Shown here: one piece after another, positions 6,567 to 8,634 of the stretch
Numbering within the stretch: the stretch's first letter is position 1
How the letters are laid out: the number at the start of each line of letters is the position of its first letter
Notes under the pieces: generated by a model
Told to the model about the DNA's origin: nothing
The model's database searches: none
What the model saw: the letters and a program-made list of their open reading frames with translations, nothing else
Position numbers and translations under genes: made by a program
From: Sphingomonas sp.
GTDB lineage: Bacteria > Pseudomonadota > Alphaproteobacteria > Sphingomonadales > Sphingomonadaceae
Direction of reading: 5' to 3'
Assembly: GCA_030146605.1 (NCBI GenBank)
Contig: JASLBO010000450.1
Coordinates: 1 to 8,634, forward strand
DNA length: 8,634 nt

Positions 6567-6583
6567 GGTTAATGGGGTTAACC
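6567..6583. promoter_or_regulatory. GGTTAA-N5-TTAACC inverted repeat at the panC end
   Basis: A perfect 6+6 inverted repeat with a 5-base spacer overlaps the panC stop codon (6578-6580) and lies 63 bases upstream of the Sel1 gene start. It resembles the TTAA...TTAA layout of CtrA-type sites, but CtrA normally uses a 7-base gap. An A-rich patch (ACAAAAGG, 6561-6568) abuts it. It may be an operator for the Sel1 gene, or chance. Confidence 0.25.
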
Positions 6584-7426
6584 GTATTCACTCGTAGTCA
6601 CGGGAATATTGTCGATCAGCCGGGTGCCGCCGATCCGCGCCGCGGCGAGCAGCCGCATCGCCCGGCCCTCGATCGGGTCGCCAAGCGTCTCAGCATCGGC
6701 CAACGTGACATAATCGATCTCGAAGCCCGCGGCGGTGAGCGTCTCGCGCGCCTGCGCCAGCGCCGCTTCCGCGTCGCCGCCTTTTGCGATCACGCGCTCG
6801 GCAAGCCCCAGCGCACGCGGCAGCGCCACTGCCTGCGCCCGGTCCTCGGGAGTCAGATAGGCGTTGCGCGACGAGAGCGCGAGGCCGTCATCCTCGCGCT
6901 GCGTCAGCACTCCCTGGATCTCAATGTCGAGATCGAGGTCCGTCACCAGTCGGCGGATCACCGCAAGTTGCTGCCAGTCCTTCTCGCCGAACAATGCGAC
7001 ATCGGGGCGGACCTGGTTGAACAGCTTCGCCACCACCGTCGCGACGCCATCGAAATGGCCGGGGCGGTGCGCGCCATCGAGCACTTCGCTCACACCGCTG
7101 ACCGAGAGGTTGCTGGCAAAGCCCTGAGGATACATCACCTCGACCGGCGGCAGCCACAGCAAGTCGACATTCGCCGCGGCGAGCATCCGCGAATCCGCCA
7201 GCTCCTTGCGCGGATATTGGGCAAGGTCCTCGTTCGGGCCGAACTGTTTAGGATTGACGAAGATCGACACCACCACGCGCTGCGCCGCGCGCTTCGCCGC
7301 CTCGACCAGCGCCAGGTGCCCCTCGTGCAGCGCGCCCATCGTCGGCACCAGCGCGACGCGCTCGCCCGCCGCGCGCCAAATGGCGACGGCGCCGCGAAGG
7401 GCATCGAGCTGACGGACGGTTTGCAC
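6578..7426 (-). CDS. panC: Pantothenate synthetase
   Basis: PanC condenses pantoate with beta-alanine, using ATP through a pantoyl-adenylate intermediate, to make pantothenate (vitamin B5), the precursor of coenzyme A. It acts in the cytoplasm. The 282-residue product matches the family length (E. coli 283). It shows the HIGH-like ATP motif PTMGALHEGH (28-37), IFVNPKQFGPNEDL, the FGEKDWQQL segment, and the KMSKS-like DGLALSSRN (S185-N188), all in the usual order. The start is a GTG at 7426, giving MQTVRQLDAL, which fits the family N-terminus; the upstream GAAAG is a weak ribosome site. No panB or panD is visible, so pantothenate genes are not clustered here. The gene is divergent from mipZ with a 73-base gap. 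Confidence 0.98.
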   Translation of the reverse strand: MQTVRQLDALRGAVAIWRAAGERVALVPTMGALHEGHLALVEAAKRAAQRVVVSIFVNPKQFGPNEDLAQYPRKELADSRMLAAANVDLLWLPPVEVMYPQGFASNLSVSGVSEVLDGAHRPGHFDGVATVVAKLFNQVRPDVALFGEKDWQQLAVIRRLVTDLDLDIEIQGVLTQREDDGLALSSRNAYLTPEDRAQAVALPRALGLAERVIAKGGDAEAALAQARETLTAAGFEIDYVTLADAETLGDPIEGRAMRLLAAARIGGTRLIDNIPVTTSEYG

Positions 7427-7460
7427 GCTTGACCACTTTCGATAAGACAGGAGCGCGGCC

Positions 7461-7488
7461 TTCTATGGGGCGCGGGCGGCTGGATCAA
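7461..7488 (-). promoter_or_regulatory. Candidate promoter for panC
   Basis: On the minus strand TTGATC (7488-7483) and ATAGAA (7466-7461) are 16 bases apart. Transcription would start near 7454, about 28 bases before the panC GTG. The -35 is good and the -10 only fair. Confidence 0.3.
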
Positions 7489-7491
7489 TAA

Positions 7492-7497
7492 AGGAAG
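7492..7497 (+). promoter_or_regulatory. Ribosome binding site of mipZ
   Basis: AGGAAG precedes two in-frame start candidates: GTG at 7500 (close, 4 bases from AGGA) and TTG at 7506 (8 bases from the end of the site). Spacing favours TTG slightly and codon preference favours GTG; the protein differs by two residues. Confidence 0.5.
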
Positions 7498-7499
7498 TT

Positions 7500-8300
7500 G
7501 TGCGATTGACCGACGGAGCTAAGCGCTTGCACGTGCTCGTTTTTGCTAATGAAAAGGGCGGCACCGGCAAGTCCACCACGGCGGTCCACGCGGCGATCGC
7601 GCTCGCGACGAAGGGCGCGCGGGTGGCGTGCTTCGACCTGGATCATCGCCAGCGCACGATGGGCCGTTACCTCGACAACCGTCGCGCCACGATCAAGCGG
7701 ATGGGCCGCGAGCTGCCGACCCCGGAATATGAAACGCATGACGGCGAGAGCATGGATTTCTTCTCCGACGCGCTCGAACGGCTTGGTTCGCGTGCCGATT
7801 TCCTCGTGATCGACACACCCGGCCGCGACGACAAGTTCGCCCGCATCGCCGTGACCAACGCCGATACGCTCGTCACGCCGATGAACGACAGCTTCGTCGA
7901 TTTCGACCTGATCGGCCATGTCGACCCCGATACCTACAAGGTCACGCGGCCGAGCTTCTATTCCGAGCTGATCTGGGAATCGCGCAAGCGCCGCGCCAAG
8001 GCCGACGGCGAGACGATCGACTGGGTCGTGCTGCGCAACCGCATGCAGCACATCGAGGCGCGCAACATGCGCCGCGTCTCGGAGGCGATCGACCAGCTTT
8101 CCAAACGCGTCGGCTTCCGCGTGATCTCGGGACTGTCCGAGCGCGTCATCTATCGCGAACTGTTCCCGCAGGGGCTGACGATGCTCGACAGCCGGGAGTT
8201 CGGCGAAATGGGCCTGAGCCACGTCGCCGCGCGGCAGGAACTGCGCGAGATGATGGCCGGCCTCGCGCTCCCCGAAGTCGCCATGCCGCTGTTCGCCTGA
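7500..8300 (+). CDS. mipZ: MipZ-type division-plane positioning ATPase (ParA/MinD family)
   Basis: In Caulobacter, MipZ is an ATPase that binds the ParB-origin complex, forms a gradient from the poles and blocks FtsZ assembly away from midcell. The 266-residue product has the deviant Walker A KGGTGKST (19-26), with signature lysine K19; an A' region FDLDHRQRT (45-53); Walker B FLVIDTPGRDD (101-111); and TPMNDSFVDFDLIG (about 126-139). DLDxRQRT, TPMNDSFVDFD, WVVLRNR and RVIYRELFPQGLT(M)LD, as I recall them, are MipZ hallmarks not shared with plasmid ParA or Soj. The length is close to Caulobacter MipZ (about 276). The start is GTG 7500 or TTG 7506. There is no ParB partner or parS site here, as is usual since mipZ is not in the parAB operon. 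The stop overlaps the start of the J-domain gene by one base (TGATG), indicating translational coupling. The function in this organism is inferred from the family. Confidence 0.94.
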   Translation: MRLTDGAKRLHVLVFANEKGGTGKSTTAVHAAIALATKGARVACFDLDHRQRTMGRYLDNRRATIKRMGRELPTPEYETHDGESMDFFSDALERLGSRADFLVIDTPGRDDKFARIAVTNADTLVTPMNDSFVDFDLIGHVDPDTYKVTRPSFYSELIWESRKRRAKADGETIDWVVLRNRMQHIEARNMRRVSEAIDQLSKRVGFRVISGLSERVIYRELFPQGLTMLDSREFGEMGLSHVAARQELREMMAGLALPEVAMPLFA

Positions 8301-8563
8301 TGACCAAGGCGATCCTCGCTGCGTTGATCATCGGCGCGATCTGGTATTTGTTCTTCAAGCCGCGGCCCAAGCCACGCGCGCCCAGGATGCCGCAGGATGA
8401 AGCCCGGGCGATCCTCGGCGTCGGCGCCGAGGCCGACGAGCAGGCGATCCGCAGCGCACACCGGCGGCTGGTCAGCGCGGTCCATCCCGACAAGGGCGGA
8501 TCCGAGGAGCTGACCCGGCGGATCAACGCCGCGCGCGACACGTTGCTTCGCCGTAGCGCATAG
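8300..8563 (+). CDS. Small membrane-anchored J-domain protein (Pam18/Tim14-like layout)
   Basis: J-domain proteins stimulate ATP hydrolysis by Hsp70 (DnaK) and direct it to substrates or sites. The 87-residue product has an N-terminal hydrophobic helix (residues 4-19, AILAALIIGAIWYLFF), a basic proline-rich linker (KPRPKPRAPR, 20-29), and a C-terminal J domain (about 31-86) with the essential HPD at 62-64 in VHPDKGGSEEL. It lacks the Gly/Phe and zinc regions of true DnaJ. This single-helix-plus-J layout with HPDKGG resembles mitochondrial Pam18/Tim14 and its alphaproteobacterial relatives. The basic linker right after the helix predicts a cytoplasmic J domain tethered to the inner membrane. 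The ATG at 8300 overlaps the mipZ stop by one base, so it is likely co-expressed with mipZ; whether the two products work together is unknown. The stop is at 8561-8563, with 71 further bases before the window ends. Confidence 0.9.
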   Translation: MTKAILAALIIGAIWYLFFKPRPKPRAPRMPQDEARAILGVGAEADEQAIRSAHRRLVSAVHPDKGGSEELTRRINAARDTLLRRSA

Positions 8564-8634
8564 CCCACACGGGCCGCCGCATCGCCCTTGTTACGCATGC
8601 GCAATTGAACTTTCGCCCCGCTCGCGATTTGGGG

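Noticed and set aside
6572..7432. Plus-strand frame of 286 codons opposite panC
   Set aside because: Mirrors panC almost exactly; panC has all catalytic motifs on the minus strand.
7421..7466. Plus-strand mipZ promoter using TTGACC (7429) or TTGCAC (7421)
   Set aside because: TTGACC has no -10 at an acceptable distance (TTCTAT is 26 bases away); TTGCAC pairs only with a poor TAAGAC.
8564..8634. Terminator or promoter after the J-domain gene
   Set aside because: Only a 4-pair GGGC/GCCC stem and the short palindromes CGCATGCG and CAATTG are seen; none is convincing, and the window ends before the next gene.

Overview
The window is about 65% GC and uses strongly G/C-ending codons throughout. 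Its gene content fits a chromosomal housekeeping stretch of an alphaproteobacterium, most likely a sphingomonad. The main pointers are a MipZ-type division ATPase, a plsY-dprA-topA neighbourhood, a DUF4403 protein, and a Sel1-repeat protein beside a 'GTCATCCCGGC...GCCGGGATGAC' palindrome of a type I associate with this group. This assignment is inference from remembered families, not from a search.

Layout. (1) Positions 1-104 hold the 5' end of murI (glutamate racemase, minus strand), cut by the window edge. (2) plsY (205-810) and dprA (803-1885) lie on the plus strand and overlap by 8 bases, a compact two-gene unit. (3) A minus-strand DUF4403 membrane-anchored protein (1898-3430) converges on dprA with a 12-base gap. 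(4) topA (3556-6123, plus) is divergent from it. (5) A 75-base palindromic element (6125-6199) separates topA from a small convergent Sel1-repeat gene (6208-6504, minus). (6) panC (6578-7426, minus) follows. (7) Divergent from panC is a tight two-gene unit: mipZ (7500-8300) and a small membrane-anchored J-domain protein (8300-8563), overlapping by one base. All intergenic gaps are well under 300 bases. No tRNA, rRNA, insertion sequence, phage gene or CRISPR array was seen.

Functions. The genes serve the cell envelope (murI for peptidoglycan D-glutamate, plsY for phospholipid, DUF4403 unknown but envelope-facing), DNA handling (dprA, topA), cofactor synthesis (panC) and cell-division placement (mipZ). 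They sit together as a conserved alphaproteobacterial neighbourhood rather than one pathway.

I found no convincing new multi-gene system. The points most worth a second look are the palindromic element after topA, an 18-base near-perfect inverted repeat at the window edge inside murI (natural hairpin or assembly foldback), a possible internal duplication in the DUF4403 protein, and the MipZ/J-protein pair with its Pam18-like architecture.
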